Below, piece by piece: positions 63,086-64,000 of a DNA stretch of 64,000 nt. A program made the translations under genes and the position numbers. The stretch is taken from the NCBI RefSeq assembly GCF_000003815.2, contig NC_049995.1:6270269-6334268 (forward strand), read 5' to 3'. The notes below the pieces were generated by a model. The model was not told the origin of the DNA, made no database searches, and saw only the letters and a list, made by a program, of their open reading frames with translations. Origin of the DNA: Branchiostoma floridae. Taxonomy: Eukaryota; Chordata; Leptocardii; Amphioxiformes; Branchiostomatidae. Numbering within the stretch: position 1 is the stretch's first letter; every line of letters starts with the position of its first letter.

Positions 63086-64000
63086 CCAACTTCTGTTCAA
63101 CAAGACCCTTTATACAAGTAGCCTGATTTTATCATGCTTATCGCGGCCCACAAACATCAGGTAGGGGCCAGTTATCGTAACTTACAGCCCCAGACAGTTT
63201 GCTCTATACACACTTTGCCAGAAAAGGTATTTATATATGGTACAATATATGTGGTTTTAAAATAATGCATATGCATGCAATGCCTAGGGTAAAAAATAAC
63301 AAAAAACACAAAGCTTCACAAAACTACACTGGGATGTTCTTGTTTTTTCTCCAAAATCATTTGGCCTACAAGTACAATATAAAAACACTTGATCCAAAAG
63401 TTCTGTTGCAGTGATCTTCAGTTTTAAATTCGATCTACTTAAAAGTTAAATCAAAGCTATAACTATAAAAGCTATAGCTAGTCAATATTGATTAGAATTG
63501 AATCAAAGTTAACTATGGCTACTGTTATATGCATTGTCACAAGATGGTTTCAGAAAATGTTATGTTAGGGCTTTTGCTTTGGGATGGTATTAGTGCTGAT
63601 TCTGTTAATGTTAGTAGACATGGAATTTGGTGTTATACCTTATTATGTTGGTGCAGTGCTATTTTAGCTGAAACTGCTTTGGAATAGCTCAGTCAGTGTT
63701 AATAGTTACAAATCTGTGGATACATGTACATATATCCTTCATTAGATAGGACTAACAGTTTTTTTTATTTGAATACGAAGCAGGCTGAATGACAATTCTG
63801 ACTTGAAATCATGTGACTCCATTGCACATGCCCACACAAAAAAAAAGTTTGGGTTGGTACTTGGTAGGTTTTTCTTGAGTAGCTTGGGAAACAAAACTAT
63901 TTTCCCTTGGCCTTAGGAACAATACTATCCATGCAATGACTAAAGAAAAGAGTACATCTACTACATTTACACATGCATGGATGCATGCATGTCTGAAACA
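63086..64000. other. RPN2 intron sequence, no further exon seen
   Basis: I searched the minus strand for the exons preceding DNCNYV and found no in-frame match with splice sites. AT-rich, with palindromic-element-like words near 63830-63910. Confidence 0.45.

Noticed and set aside
63160-63200. Possible upstream RPN2 exon ending at a GTAAGT donor
   Set aside because: The only open frame does not match the expected N-terminal region and the matching-looking frame contains a stop.

Overview
The window is a eukaryotic, AT-rich, intron- and transposon-dense segment. It is most likely from a cephalochordate (amphioxus, Branchiostoma). The reasons are a leucine-rich-repeat/immunoglobulin (LRR-Ig) transmembrane receptor pair of the kind expanded in amphioxus, a metazoan ribophorin II gene whose exons I can follow by protein similarity, and many short palindromic DNA-transposon relics. 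The organism is inferred, not proven.

Left part (1-29 kb): two paralogous single-coding-exon LRR-Ig receptors lie in opposite orientation, about 13.4 kb apart, on arms of a long inverted repeat (about 6005-9420 and 22845-26775). The plus-strand copy (6358-9018, 886 aa) is intact: signal peptide, LRR block, Ig-like domain, repeated Thr-rich stalk, one membrane helix, and a cytoplasmic tail built of proline-rich and tyrosine motifs. The minus-strand copy (26383-24251, then 24250-23310) carries a 1-base deletion in a C run that truncates it before the repeated tyrosine modules, and later a 2-base insertion. The spacer is almost all repeats: a TA-flanked nested palindrome, a TAA-flanked Harbinger-like element, a 3.45-kb CACTA-like element with subterminal repeats, a 51-bp minisatellite, a TTAA-flanked element, and an element whose terminal motif is amplified into a two-level 26-bp array.

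Right part (29-64 kb): the minus strand carries RPN2 (ribophorin II, an oligosaccharyltransferase subunit). Nineteen GT-AG exons from 62056 down to 39585 join in one continuous frame of 567 residues plus stop; the N-terminus lies beyond 64000. The last two coding exons and about 5 kb downstream are present twice in direct tandem (36638-41755 and 29041-36635). The duplicate exon pair encodes the same peptide. This is either a real 3'-end duplication or two haplotypes joined in the assembly. Differences between the two units reveal several insertions with their empty sites: a solo-LTR-like element, a TA MITE, and two elements with 10-bp target duplications. The RPN2 introns hold further mobile elements, including a 4.94-kb element with CAGCGGCGC termini and hAT-type elements with 5-bp or 8-bp target duplications.

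No RNA gene, CRISPR array or bacterial-type feature is supported. Most short ORFs are chance frames in repeats.
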